DNA of 64,000 nucleotides, taken from Saccharospirillum sp. (lineage in GTDB: Bacteria > Pseudomonadota > Gammaproteobacteria > Pseudomonadales > Natronospirillaceae). Location: NCBI GenBank assembly GCA_022565595.1, contig JAIUML010000001.1, positions 370,405 to 434,404 on the forward strand. Reading direction: 5' to 3'. Shown here piece by piece: positions 1-8,167 of this stretch (position 1 is the first letter of the stretch; each line of letters opens with the position of its first letter). Made by a program: the position numbers and the translations under genes. The notes under the pieces are model-generated. The model ran no database searches, was not told where the DNA came from, and worked only from the letters and a program-made list of their open reading frames with translations.

Positions 1-844
1 TGGCGAAGTTCATACCATAAATACTGCCGACAACAGCAGGCGGCAAGAATACCACGGCTGCAATCGAGAACGTCTTGATGATCTGGTTCTGCTTGATATT
101 GATAAAACCCTGGGTCGAATCCATCAGGAAGTTGATTTTCTCGAACAGGAAACTGGTGTGCGTCAGCAGTGTTTCAATATCATGAAGCACCTCAAGGCAA
201 ACCTGTTGCGCCACCTCGTTAGTGCGCAGGTGACGCTGCAAAAAGGCTATGGCTCTCTGGGTGTCCATCAGACACAAACGAATTTTCCCGTTACTGTCTT
301 CGAGTTTGGCCAATTGGTCGATGGCCCATTCCAGATCGGAGTCCTCTTCTTCCAGCACCACCTTGCTCACGGCTTCCAGATCACGATGAATGTCTTCAAT
401 AAAATCGGCGAGGTTCTCTACCTTCTGATCCAGGATGGTGAGCAGGAGGTCCGTAGCTGTGCTGGCTTCTACCTGACCGGCTCGTGCGCGTAATCTTAAC
501 AGACGGAAATCGGCCAGTTTGCCTTCTCGCACGGTGATCAGCCGTTGCGGCTGCAGCAAGAAGGCCACCGTTTCGGTTTTATGCCGCCCTTCCGTGTGAC
601 TCAAGAACAGGGTGTGAATGTGAATGCCTTCTTCGTCAATGAAGTACCTGGCTGATGATTCGATTTCTCTTACTTCATTCGACTGGGGCAGATCGGAACG
701 CAGCAAGGTGTTTAACAGCTCGCGTTCCTCGGCACTGGGCTCATGGGCGTCCAGCCAATCGGCGCGGCGCAGGTCCGCCTGGGAGAAATCCTCCTGCTCT
801 ATCCGTACGATGCGCTCGGGTTTTAACTGAAACAACCTTAACAT
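1..844 (-). CDS. corA: Magnesium/cobalt transporter CorA (3' end off the window)
   Basis: CorA is a homopentameric inner-membrane Mg2+/Co2+ channel. The frame starts at the ATG at 844, behind a purine-rich GAGGAAGAGGAG. It begins MLRLFQLKPERI, which lines up with the E. coli start MLSAFQLEN, so the in-frame ATG at 892 is less likely. The visible 281 residues cover the cytoplasmic funnel, including LCLMDTQRA and INFLMDSTQGFINI. The hydrophobic first membrane segment follows and ends in the family GMN signature at residues 277-279. About 35 residues (second membrane helix and tail) should lie beyond position 1, judging from the E. coli length of 316. No oddities are seen. Confidence 0.96.
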   Translation of the reverse strand, partial: MLRLFQLKPERIVRIEQEDFSQADLRRADWLDAHEPSAEERELLNTLLRSDLPQSNEVREIESSARYFIDEEGIHIHTLFLSHTEGRHKTETVAFLLQPQRLITVREGKLADFRLLRLRARAGQVEASTATDLLLTILDQKVENLADFIEDIHRDLEAVSKVVLEEEDSDLEWAIDQLAKLEDSNGKIRLCLMDTQRAIAFLQRHLRTNEVAQQVCLEVLHDIETLLTHTSFLFEKINFLMDSTQGFINIKQNQIIKTFSIAAVVFLPPAVVGSIYGMNFA

Positions 845-946
845 CTCCTCTTCCTCAACTTGATGACCCGATTTCTGGCTGCCACTCAGCATCACCCCTG
901 ACTGAGTTTGTTCCTATACTTGCCCATGCTAAGCCAGACGGTTTAA

Positions 947-1004
947 TTCGACTAAAAAAATTATTGACCTAAAAGCAGACTGCCGCCATTATATTTTCGA
1001 CTAA
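947..1004 (+). promoter_or_regulatory. xylBA promoter region with paired repeat, candidate ROK/XylR sites
   Basis: TTCGACTAA occurs at 947-955 and again at 996-1004, 49 bp apart. The pair brackets a plausible promoter: TTGACC at 964-969, a 17-bp spacer and CATTAT at 987-992. The second copy continues into an AAAATAAATAAG run. The complements of two sites in front of the xylo-oligosaccharide ABC operon (15954-15972 and 16005-16025) also contain ACTxAATAAAT-like sequence and lie 51 bp apart. This suggests one regulator, probably the ROK protein at 14686-15870, acts on both promoters. The repeats are seen directly; regulator assignment is inference. Confidence 0.55.
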
Positions 1005-1038
1005 CAAAATAAATAAGATCACAGAAGAGGCAACCCCT

Positions 1039-2511
1039 ATGTATCTTGGCCTGGACCTTGGCACCTCCAGCTTGAAAGCCGTCCTGATCGATGCTCAGGG
1101 CCATGTACTGTGTAGCGCCAGTGTGCCTCTGACAACGCAACAACCCAGGCCTTTATGGAGCGAACAGCACACCGCCCCCTGGTGGCAAGCCTTGCTGACT
1201 GCGGTTGCCGACCTGACTCAGCGCCATGATCTGCAACAGCTCAAGGCTATAGGGCTCTCCGGTCATATGCACGGTGCCGTTCTGCTCGACAGCAATTATA
1301 AGGTGTTGCGCCCCTGCATTCTCTGGAACGATGGCCGCAGCAGTGCCGAGTGCGCCGAGCTCGAGGCGGCCCTGCCCGACGTCCGCGAACGCAGTGGCAA
1401 CCTGGCCATGCCTGGTTTTACCGCACCCAAGCTGCTCTGGGTTAAACACCATGAGCCGGACCTGTTCGCACAGGTCTCTACTGTGCTGTTGCCCAAGGAC
1501 TACCTTCGCTTGCTGCTGACCGGAACCCTGGTCTCGGAAATGTCCGATGCCGCTGGCACGCTCTGGCTGAACCCGGCTCTGCGCGATTGGGACGATCAAT
1601 TGCTCGCCGCTTCAGGCTTGAACCGAGCACAAATGCCTACCCTGATTGAAGGCAGCCAGTCCAGTGGCACCCTGACCGCGGAGGCCGCCAAGGCCCTGGG
1701 GTTACCCCGGGTGCCTGTCGCCGGTGGTGCCGGCGATAACGCCGCCGGGGCCATTGGCGTGGGTGTCACTGAACCCGGCCAGGGCTTTATTTCATTGGGT
1801 ACGTCTGGGGTCTATTTTGCCGTCAGCGCCGCCCACCATGCCGAGCCCGAACAGACCGTTCATGCCTTTTGCCATTGCCTGCCCAAACGTTGGCATCAAA
1901 TGTCCGTGACACTCGGTGCCGCCAGTTCACTGGAATGGTTTTCAGGCATTACCGGTCAATCTGTATCGGTGTTGCTGCAGGAGCTGGACGACAGCGGCCT
2001 GACCGAAACCGAGGTGACCTTTCTGCCCTATCTCAGCGGCGAACGCACCCCGCACAACAACCCTTACCTGACGGGCCAGTTTTTTGGTTTGACCCACCGC
2101 AGCGGTCGCCCGGCCATGACCCTGGCCATTCTCGAAGGCGTCGCCTTCAGCATGGCTGACGGCGAAGACGCCCTGACGGCGGCAGGCACTGCGTTGAACG
2201 ACATCAGCCTGATTGGCGGCGGCGCTCGCTCTTCTCGTTGGCGCCAGTTGTTGGCCGATGTACTGCGACGCCCACTGCACTTTCGCGAAGGCGGTGAAGT
2301 CGGGCCCGGCCTCGGGGCTGCACGACTGGCGGCCCTGATGGTTGAGGGCGATTCTGCCGAGCAGATCGCCCGGCTGTGCCCACCACCCCCCATCATCGAA
2401 AGCCACACACCCGACCCGGAACGGGCCAACTATTTTCAACAACAACTGGCGCGCTACCGTGCCTTGTATCAACAGACCAGGGTGCTGAGCTGCCCAGAGT
2501 CCCCGGAGTGA
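1039..2511 (+). CDS. xylB: Xylulokinase
   Basis: Phosphorylates D-xylulose to xylulose-5-phosphate with ATP, the second step of the isomerase route of xylose catabolism. It is a FGGY-family kinase of 490 residues, the usual length. Phosphate-1 motif [13 protein letters not shown] is at residues 3-15. [13 protein letters not shown] is near 74. [14 protein letters not shown] follows, with the catalytic Asp at residue 233, the same number as in E. coli XylB. The adenosine motif [12 protein letters not shown] lies near 393. The ATG at 1039 follows AGAGG. xylA starts 5 bp after the stop, so the two genes form an operon, with kinase before isomerase. Confidence 0.97.
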   Translation: MYLGLDLGTSSLKAVLIDAQGHVLCSASVPLTTQQPRPLWSEQHTAPWWQALLTAVADLTQRHDLQQLKAIGLSGHMHGAVLLDSNYKVLRPCILWNDGRSSAECAELEAALPDVRERSGNLAMPGFTAPKLLWVKHHEPDLFAQVSTVLLPKDYLRLLLTGTLVSEMSDAAGTLWLNPALRDWDDQLLAASGLNRAQMPTLIEGSQSSGTLTAEAAKALGLPRVPVAGGAGDNAAGAIGVGVTEPGQGFISLGTSGVYFAVSAAHHAEPEQTVHAFCHCLPKRWHQMSVTLGAASSLEWFSGITGQSVSVLLQELDDSGLTETEVTFLPYLSGERTPHNNPYLTGQFFGLTHRSGRPAMTLAILEGVAFSMADGEDALTAAGTALNDISLIGGGARSSRWRQLLADVLRRPLHFREGGEVGPGLGAARLAALMVEGDSAEQIARLCPPPPIIESHTPDPERANYFQQQLARYRALYQQTRVLSCPESPE

Positions 2512-2516
2512 TTCAG

Positions 2517-3836
2517 ATGACCGACTACTTTAATGCCATCTCCCCTATTCGTTACGAAGGGCCGAATTCCGATAACCCCCTGGCCTTTCACCATTACGAT
2601 CCGGAACGCCTGGTCCTGGGCAAGCCATTGAAAGACCATTTGCGCTTTGCCGTCTGCTACTGGCACAACTTCTGTTGGAATGGTGCCGACGTGTTCGGTG
2701 ACGGCACCTTTCATCGCCCCTGGCACCAGGGAAGCGACGAAATGGCACTGGCCCAACACAAAATGGACGTGGCCTTCGACTTTTTCCAGAAACTGGGCGC
2801 GCCCTTCTGGACCTTCCATGACTACGACATCGCACCGGAAGGCAGCACCATTCGCGAAAGCCGCGACAACCTGGCGCGCATGGTGGATCTGGCTGAACAG
2901 AAACAGGAAGAAACCGGCGTCGGCCTGCTCTGGGGCACCGCCAAGAACTTCGGCAATCGCCGCTATATGGCGGGCGCGGCCACCAACCCCAACCCGGAAG
3001 TGTTCGCCTACGCCGCCTCCCAGGTGCAGCAGGCCATGGAAGCAACGCATCGACTGGGTGGCGCCAACTACGTGCTCTGGGGTGGGCGCGAGGGCTACGA
3101 AAGCCTGCTCAACACCGACCTCAAACGCGAACAGGAACAACTGGGCCGTTTCATGCAGTTGGTGGTCGAACACAAACACAAGATCGGCTTCAAAGGCACT
3201 CTGCTGATCGAGCCCAAACCCCAGGAGCCGACCAAGCACCAGTACGATTACGACAGCGCAACGGTGTTTGGGTTCTTGCAGAAATACGGCCTGGAAAAAG
3301 AGGTCAAGGTCAACATCGAGGTCAACCACGCCACCCTGGCGGGCCACACCTTTGAGCACGAAGTGGCGACGGCATCCTCTTTGGGCATCCTCGGCTCAAT
3401 CGATGCCAACCGTGGCGACCACCAGAACGGCTGGGATACCGACCAGTACCCCAACAACGTCGAAGAGATGACACTCGCCTGCTACGAGATCATCAAGGCT
3501 GGTGGCTTCACCACCGGCGGCTTCAACTTCGACACCAAACTGCGCCGCACGTCCATCGACCCGACTGATCTCTTCCATGCACACATCGGCGGCATGGATA
3601 CGATGGCACTGGCCTTTATCAAGGCTGCAGAATTGTACGAGCGTGGTGAATTACTTAAAACCGTTGATGAACGTTACGCCGGCTGGAACACCGACCTGGG
3701 GCAAAGCATCCTGAACGGTAAAACCAGCCTCGCCGAACTGGCAGAACTCGCCGTGGAACAAAACCTGGACCCGCAGCCGGTGTCCAGCCAGCAAGAGCGG
3801 CTGGAGAATGTGGTGAATCGAGTGATTTTTGGTTAA
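2517..3836 (+). CDS. xylA: Xylose isomerase
   Basis: Interconverts D-xylose and D-xylulose using two divalent metals. The ATG at 2517 follows GGAG at 2505-2508. It gives 439 residues, matching the family; an upstream in-frame start at 2376 would lie inside xylB. The catalytic pair His101/Asp104 sits in FHDYD, with the same numbering as E. coli. Metal-ligand runs are readable as [29 protein letters not shown] and GSIDANRGD. The FNFDTKLRR segment follows. A hairpin terminator lies 24 bp after the stop. Together with xylB it handles xylose, presumably including that released by the GH43 enzyme at 19251. Confidence 0.98.
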   Translation: MTDYFNAISPIRYEGPNSDNPLAFHHYDPERLVLGKPLKDHLRFAVCYWHNFCWNGADVFGDGTFHRPWHQGSDEMALAQHKMDVAFDFFQKLGAPFWTFHDYDIAPEGSTIRESRDNLARMVDLAEQKQEETGVGLLWGTAKNFGNRRYMAGAATNPNPEVFAYAASQVQQAMEATHRLGGANYVLWGGREGYESLLNTDLKREQEQLGRFMQLVVEHKHKIGFKGTLLIEPKPQEPTKHQYDYDSATVFGFLQKYGLEKEVKVNIEVNHATLAGHTFEHEVATASSLGILGSIDANRGDHQNGWDTDQYPNNVEEMTLACYEIIKAGGFTTGGFNFDTKLRRTSIDPTDLFHAHIGGMDTMALAFIKAAELYERGELLKTVDERYAGWNTDLGQSILNGKTSLAELAELAVEQNLDPQPVSSQQERLENVVNRVIFG

Positions 3837-3859
3837 TTAGCGAACCATTGTCTTAGTCT

Positions 3860-3883
3860 GGTGCCATGGAAGGCACCCTTTTT
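3860..3883 (+). terminator. Rho-independent terminator after xylA
   Basis: GGTGCC (3860-3865) and GGCACC (3872-3877) form a 6-bp stem with loop ATGGAA, followed by CTTTTT. It lies just past the xylA stop and just before the 3' end of the convergent acetyltransferase gene. Confidence 0.8.
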
Positions 3884-3898
3884 CCTGCCCGACGACTG

Positions 3899-4333
3899 TC
3901 AGCGACCATACTCGTAGTAAATATCCCACTCTTCCTCATGAGTCTGAACAAAGCCGTGCGAGCGGTAGAATGCGTTGGACCGACTGCCACGCAAGGCACC
4001 GAGACGCAGAGGGAGTTTTCGCTCCTGAGCCTCAGCCATTATGGACTTCAAGGCTTTGGAGCCCAGGCCATTGCCCTGAAATTCGGGGTGAATATAAAGG
4101 TGATCCAGGTACAGATGGTCGCCTTTGTCTTTAATGACATAAAACCCTGCCAGCCGACCGGCGACGTCGATCTTGCGGGTTGCCTCCCGGTCGAAGCCAA
4201 CCAGAAACCGGCTTCGAGCCCTGACCGGATCAAAACGTCCTAATGCCTCAAGGCTCTCCTTCATCGACAGGATTCTCAGCTCGGCCAGCGCTTCTTTTTC
4301 ATGCTCTTGAACTTCACAGCTTTGGTAATTCAT
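3899..4333 (-). CDS. GNAT-family N-acetyltransferase
   Basis: A 144-residue acetyl-CoA-dependent acyltransferase of unknown substrate. GNAT motif A is visible as HPEFQGNGLGSKAL (Q-x-x-G-x-G pyrophosphate loop), preceded by YLDHLYI. RSNAFYRSHGF is the usual C-terminal motif. I chose the ATG at 4333 (MNYQSCEV), which overlaps the end of the ABC gene at 4314 by 20 bp. Starting at 4417 would push 28 unrelated residues into the ABC gene. Being last in the leftward exporter operon, it could inactivate a drug the exporters also handle. That link rests on position only. Confidence 0.85.
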   Translation of the reverse strand: MNYQSCEVQEHEKEALAELRILSMKESLEALGRFDPVRARSRFLVGFDREATRKIDVAGRLAGFYVIKDKGDHLYLDHLYIHPEFQGNGLGSKALKSIMAEAQERKLPLRLGALRGSRSNAFYRSHGFVQTHEEEWDIYYEYGR

Positions 4334-6110
4334 ATCGCGCCTGATGAGATGCTGGTTCGTCGTCGGTCTGTTGCAACAACCCGGCATAAACCCCGTTTTG
4401 CGCCAGCAACTGCTCATGGTTGCCCTGCTCGACGATGCGTCCCTGGTCGAGCACGAGGATGGTATCGCTGTGCCGGATCGTACTCAGGCGGTGGGCAATG
4501 GCAATCACGGTCCGTTCCTTGAACAGTCGGCTGATCGCGCGTTGAATCAGATTCTCGGTCACCGAATCCACCGAACTGGTCGCTTCGTCGAGCATCATCA
4601 CCTGTCCGCCTTGCGCGACGGCTCTGGCAAAGGAAATCAATTGCGTCTGGCCAGCGCTGAGGTTGCCGCCATTACCACTCAATGCCATGTCATAGCCGCC
4701 AGGCAAGGCCTTGATAAAGCCATCGGCATAAACATAGCGAGCGGCCTCGCGTATCTGCTCATCGCCAATGGAAGGTTTACCGAGGCCGATGTTAAAGGCG
4801 ATGCTTTCTTCGAACAGAGTCACATCCTGCTGCATCAGTGAAAACAGCGGCATGGCGTCTTCGATCGACAGGGACGACAGTTCGATGCCGTTGAGCAGGA
4901 TGCTGCCCTCGTAGTCCTGATAGACTTTTGAGATCAACCGCAGAATCGTCGATTTACCGGACCCGGTCGTGCCCACCAACGCCAATTGATGGCCCTTGTC
5001 CAGCCGAAAGGAAAGGTTTTTCAGAACCCAGGGGGCATCCTTAGCGTAACGGAAAGACACATCCTTGAACTCCAACGACTGGAATGTCTGCAACCGGTCT
5101 CCCAGGGCGTCTTTGCTGATCAGCTCGCGGCCGTCTTCTTCCAGCGGTTCCTGAAAGAGTTCGTCGATGTGATCGAAGGCAGCGAACGAACGCTGAATAG
5201 CCGCAATCTGGCCAGTAAAGTCGCGCAGCGGTACGAAGACCTTTTCCATATTGTTGATGAAAGCGATCAGCACACCAAGCGTCACCGCCTCCTGCACAAC
5301 CTGGCCGGAGCCGTACCAGATGATCAGACCAATGGTGATGGTGGTCACACCAGTAATCACCGAAAACAGCACGGCATCGTATTTGTTGGACTTCAACTGG
5401 GCCTGCAAAAACTCTTGCGTATAGTCGGCATAGCGTCGCTCGACTTCCTCTTCGGCCCCATACAACTGCACCGTCTTGACGCCCAGCAGGCACTCCTGCA
5501 AATAGCCAGTACCCTTGGCCAGAGCGCTGCGGGTAATCTGATACATGCTACGCAGTTTGTTGCGGATCAGCTTGGTGATGTAAAGCACCGGCGGAAAGAC
5601 GGTCAGCACAATCAGGGTCAGTTTCCAGTCGATGACCAGCATCAGGATGATCAGGGCGATGGTGTTGATCAGGTCCCGCACCATCGACAGCACACCCATG
5701 ACGAACGAATCGGAAATGGCTTCCAGGTCACTGGTCAGGCGTGCCAGGGTGACGCCCGTCGGCGTCCGGTCGAAATAGCTGCGGGGCAGTTTCAGAATGC
5801 GCCGAAACAACAACATGCGGATATCAAAGAGGGTGTACTGCCCGGTTTTGCGCAGGAAATACGAATAACAGGAATCGGCGATGTAGTTGAAGATGACCAC
5901 GACAACCATCAGCCCGACCAAAAAGGCCAAACCTTCGTATTCGCCAACCGACAGATAGTTGTCAATAATCTTGATGGTCAGCCAGGGAAACAGCAGGTTG
6001 GTCGCGATGGACAGCGGCAGCATGGCGATGCCGATCAGCCCCCAGGTTTTATAGGGCTTGGCAAAGTGCACAAAGCGGCGGATGTAGTCGATGTCGAGTC
6101 CCTTGATCAT
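4314..6110 (-). CDS. Heterodimeric ABC exporter subunit, canonical ATPase half (pair 2)
   Basis: A 598-residue half-transporter with an N-terminal six-helix membrane domain and a C-terminal ATPase, in the MdlB/YheH (BmrD) type. Walker A GTTGSGKST is near residue 378. Walker B is MMLDEATSSVD with catalytic Glu509, followed by the switch His in AHRLST. Its signature is LSAGQ rather than LSGGQ. The partner encoded just upstream has the reverse pattern, so together they would make one competent and one degenerate ATP site. The start overlaps the partner's stop by 4 bp. The substrate is unknown; the family exports drugs and lipids. Confidence 0.93.
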   Translation of the reverse strand: MIKGLDIDYIRRFVHFAKPYKTWGLIGIAMLPLSIATNLLFPWLTIKIIDNYLSVGEYEGLAFLVGLMVVVVIFNYIADSCYSYFLRKTGQYTLFDIRMLLFRRILKLPRSYFDRTPTGVTLARLTSDLEAISDSFVMGVLSMVRDLINTIALIILMLVIDWKLTLIVLTVFPPVLYITKLIRNKLRSMYQITRSALAKGTGYLQECLLGVKTVQLYGAEEEVERRYADYTQEFLQAQLKSNKYDAVLFSVITGVTTITIGLIIWYGSGQVVQEAVTLGVLIAFINNMEKVFVPLRDFTGQIAAIQRSFAAFDHIDELFQEPLEEDGRELISKDALGDRLQTFQSLEFKDVSFRYAKDAPWVLKNLSFRLDKGHQLALVGTTGSGKSTILRLISKVYQDYEGSILLNGIELSSLSIEDAMPLFSLMQQDVTLFEESIAFNIGLGKPSIGDEQIREAARYVYADGFIKALPGGYDMALSGNGGNLSAGQTQLISFARAVAQGGQVMMLDEATSSVDSVTENLIQRAISRLFKERTVIAIAHRLSTIRHSDTILVLDQGRIVEQGNHEQLLAQNGVYAGLLQQTDDEPASHQARYELPKL

Positions 6111-7864
6111 GCGCTCTCCTCCACAGCATGCTGCTGCAGTTCCCAGGTTTCTCGGTAATAGTCACTGCTGCTGAGCAATGCCTCGTGTGTGCCCCGGGCG
6201 ACGATCTCCCCGTTGTGCAGCACCAGAATCTGGTCCAGATTTTCCAGAGCGCTGATGCGATGCGAGACCACCAAAACGGACTGCCGCCCGATGCGATTGA
6301 ACAGGCCGCTGAGGATTTTCCGTTCCGTCTCGTAATCCACGGCGGAGAGCACATTGTCCATGATGATCAGATCGGCCGGGCTGAGCAGCGCCCTCGCGAT
6401 GCTCAGCCGTTGCTTCTGGCCGCCGGACAGCATTATGCCCTTTTCGCCCACCAGGGTCTGATCGCCGTCCTGAAAGCGCGAGACGTCATCACTTAACTGG
6501 CTCAACGCCAGGACTTCCTCGACCTGATGTTGATCGATAGGCTGCCCATCAGTCCCGAAGCGGACATTGGCTTCCACCGTATCGGAAAACAGGTAAGGCT
6601 CCTGTGTGATGGTGCGTACCGTGCCACGCCACTGCCGGCGGGGCATGCGGGCAACGTCCTCCTCGCCCCAAAAAATATGCCCTTCAGGCACATCGAGATG
6701 ATGGTTAATGCAATTCACCAGGGTTGTTTTTCCGGCGCCGATGCTGCCCAGCACACCGACCTTTTCACCGGGGCCGATGTCGAAGCTGATGTCATTCAGC
6801 GTCAGGGACTCCTGATTCGGGTAGGCGAAGCTCAGATGACGAACACTGAGGGTTCGCTCGGTTGGCGCCGACGCTGCAGGCTGAGGCAGGGTGCGATCCG
6901 TCTCCGGAATCTCGGCATTGAGAATGGACTGAACACTTTCAATGCTGACCATCCCCATCTGATAGACCACGGCAATTCGGCCCAGTTGCGCCAGTGGCAA
7001 CGCCAACAAGGCGGAATAGGCGAGGAAGGCGGTCATCTCCCCCAGCGTCAGCCCCTGTTGCAGGATCATGTAACCACCGAACCCGAGAATGACCACCTTC
7101 ATCAGGTCGTTCGCGTAATCCAGCAACGGCAGAATGAACGTCTGTATTCGGGTCGCTCGCATGATGGTGTCCAGCAGACGGTCGTTCTCCCGCTCGATTT
7201 CGGCCGACACCCAGGTGCCCATCTGCTGGTTCTTGATCAGGTCGATGCCGGAGAGGTAATTCATCAACTGCTCGGAGAGGGTTTGCAGCCGCTGCATGCG
7301 CTCGACGTGATATTTCCGCATCCGTTTAAAACCCTGGTTGAAGGCAATAAACGCCAATGCCACCGGAATGACCGAATAGAGCATCAGTGTGGGGGAAATG
7401 CGCCACATCCAGATCGGCGTCAACGACAGTGCAAAGATCACATTGACGGTTTGCAGGAAGCCAATGCCATAGAACGCTCGAATACCGTTCAAGTCGTTGT
7501 TGATGATCGAAATCAGCTTGCCGGACGGAAACCGCTGATGATAAGCGTTCGGTAATCGATTCAGCCGGAAAAAAAGATCGTTTTTCAGCGTCGCTTCGAT
7601 AATCCGCCCCGGGTTCAATGCATACATCCGCGACAGAATGCGCACACCGACCATGATCAGCGAAAACGCAACTACCCACAGAACGTGTTCATTCAGATTG
7701 CTGCGGGCGGCCTGGTCGGCCTGACCAAGCAAGTCGATGGCCTGCTGAATGTAACGCGGGATCTCAACCTGCAGCCAATTGACCAGAAAAATACAGACAA
7801 CGGCAAAGCCGTACGACCACTTGTTCAGCAAAAAGTAGTGCAATATGAATTGGCGTTTAGTCAT
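6107..7864 (-). CDS. Heterodimeric ABC exporter subunit, degenerate ATPase half (pair 2)
   Basis: A 585-residue membrane-plus-ATPase half-transporter of the MdlA/YheI (BmrC) type. Walker A GSIGAGKTT is near residue 373. The signature is a perfect LSGGQKQR. The catalytic glutamate after Walker B is replaced: IIMDN puts Asn504 where Glu is expected. This is typical of the degenerate subunit of a heterodimer. The chosen start is the ATG at 7864 (MTKRQFILHYF). It overlaps the stop of the small upstream ORF, a sign of translational coupling. A longer frame to 7948 adds 28 low-complexity residues and would run antiparallel to no known domain. Confidence 0.92.
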   Translation of the reverse strand: MTKRQFILHYFLLNKWSYGFAVVCIFLVNWLQVEIPRYIQQAIDLLGQADQAARSNLNEHVLWVVAFSLIMVGVRILSRMYALNPGRIIEATLKNDLFFRLNRLPNAYHQRFPSGKLISIINNDLNGIRAFYGIGFLQTVNVIFALSLTPIWMWRISPTLMLYSVIPVALAFIAFNQGFKRMRKYHVERMQRLQTLSEQLMNYLSGIDLIKNQQMGTWVSAEIERENDRLLDTIMRATRIQTFILPLLDYANDLMKVVILGFGGYMILQQGLTLGEMTAFLAYSALLALPLAQLGRIAVVYQMGMVSIESVQSILNAEIPETDRTLPQPAASAPTERTLSVRHLSFAYPNQESLTLNDISFDIGPGEKVGVLGSIGAGKTTLVNCINHHLDVPEGHIFWGEEDVARMPRRQWRGTVRTITQEPYLFSDTVEANVRFGTDGQPIDQHQVEEVLALSQLSDDVSRFQDGDQTLVGEKGIMLSGGQKQRLSIARALLSPADLIIMDNVLSAVDYETERKILSGLFNRIGRQSVLVVSHRISALENLDQILVLHNGEIVARGTHEALLSSSDYYRETWELQQHAVEESA

Positions 7865-8084
7865 CGGCCTTCTCGGGGTTGCAGTGGGCGGGCGGCTCGA
7901 TGCCGTACTCGTTCTGACAGGCACGGATAATGGCATGACGGACATCACACTGCTGCTCGAGGGCGTCGAGCAACCAGACCGGCAGGCGGACAGGCCGAGT
8001 TTTTATGCCGGGTTTACGGCCACAGCCGGGCCGGGCGCCGCCGCGGCCGCAGCAGCCATCGGACTCGTCGGTCGAATCGGACAA
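7857..8084 (-). CDS. Small ribbon-helix-helix-like protein, candidate local repressor
   Basis: A 75-residue protein between the two exporter pairs. The start is TTG at 8084, behind GGAG; no in-frame ATG is available. After a Gly/Cys/Arg-rich stretch it reads RKPGIKTRPVRLPVWLLDAL. This resembles the strand-helix entry of small Arc/CopG-type DNA-binding proteins. A second short helix, VRHAIIRACQNEYGI, follows. Its stop overlaps the ATG of the next ABC gene by 8 bp. A perfect 20-bp palindrome lies 20 bp upstream of its start. I read it as an autoregulatory DNA-binding protein; the fold assignment is by eye. The tail is Cys-containing (PPAHCNPEKADD). Confidence 0.6.
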   Translation of the reverse strand: MSDSTDESDGCCGRGGARPGCGRKPGIKTRPVRLPVWLLDALEQQCDVRHAIIRACQNEYGIEPPAHCNPEKADD

Positions 8085-8104
8085 AGGAGATCTCCGGGAA
8101 ATTT

Positions 8105-8124
8105 TGAAAAGTGTACACTTTTCA
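8105..8124. promoter_or_regulatory. Perfect 20-bp palindrome, candidate operator
   Basis: TGAAAAGTGTACACTTTTCA reads identically on both strands. It lies in the 83-bp gap between the end of ABC pair 1 and the start of the small RHH-like gene. The right half holds TACACT on the minus strand, which could serve as a -10. A repressor bound here would control the second exporter pair independently of the first. It has no poly-U run and is not a terminator. Confidence 0.6.
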
Positions 8125-8167
8125 TTTGAGAAGTACAGCGCCCACTCCAGTCGACCTCCTATCCGCT

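Noticed and set aside
4986..6158. Long plus-strand open frame opposite the ABC gene
   Set aside because: It is the antisense of a clear ABC exporter gene, rich in His/Gln/Asp from reverse-read codons, without domain or ribosome site.
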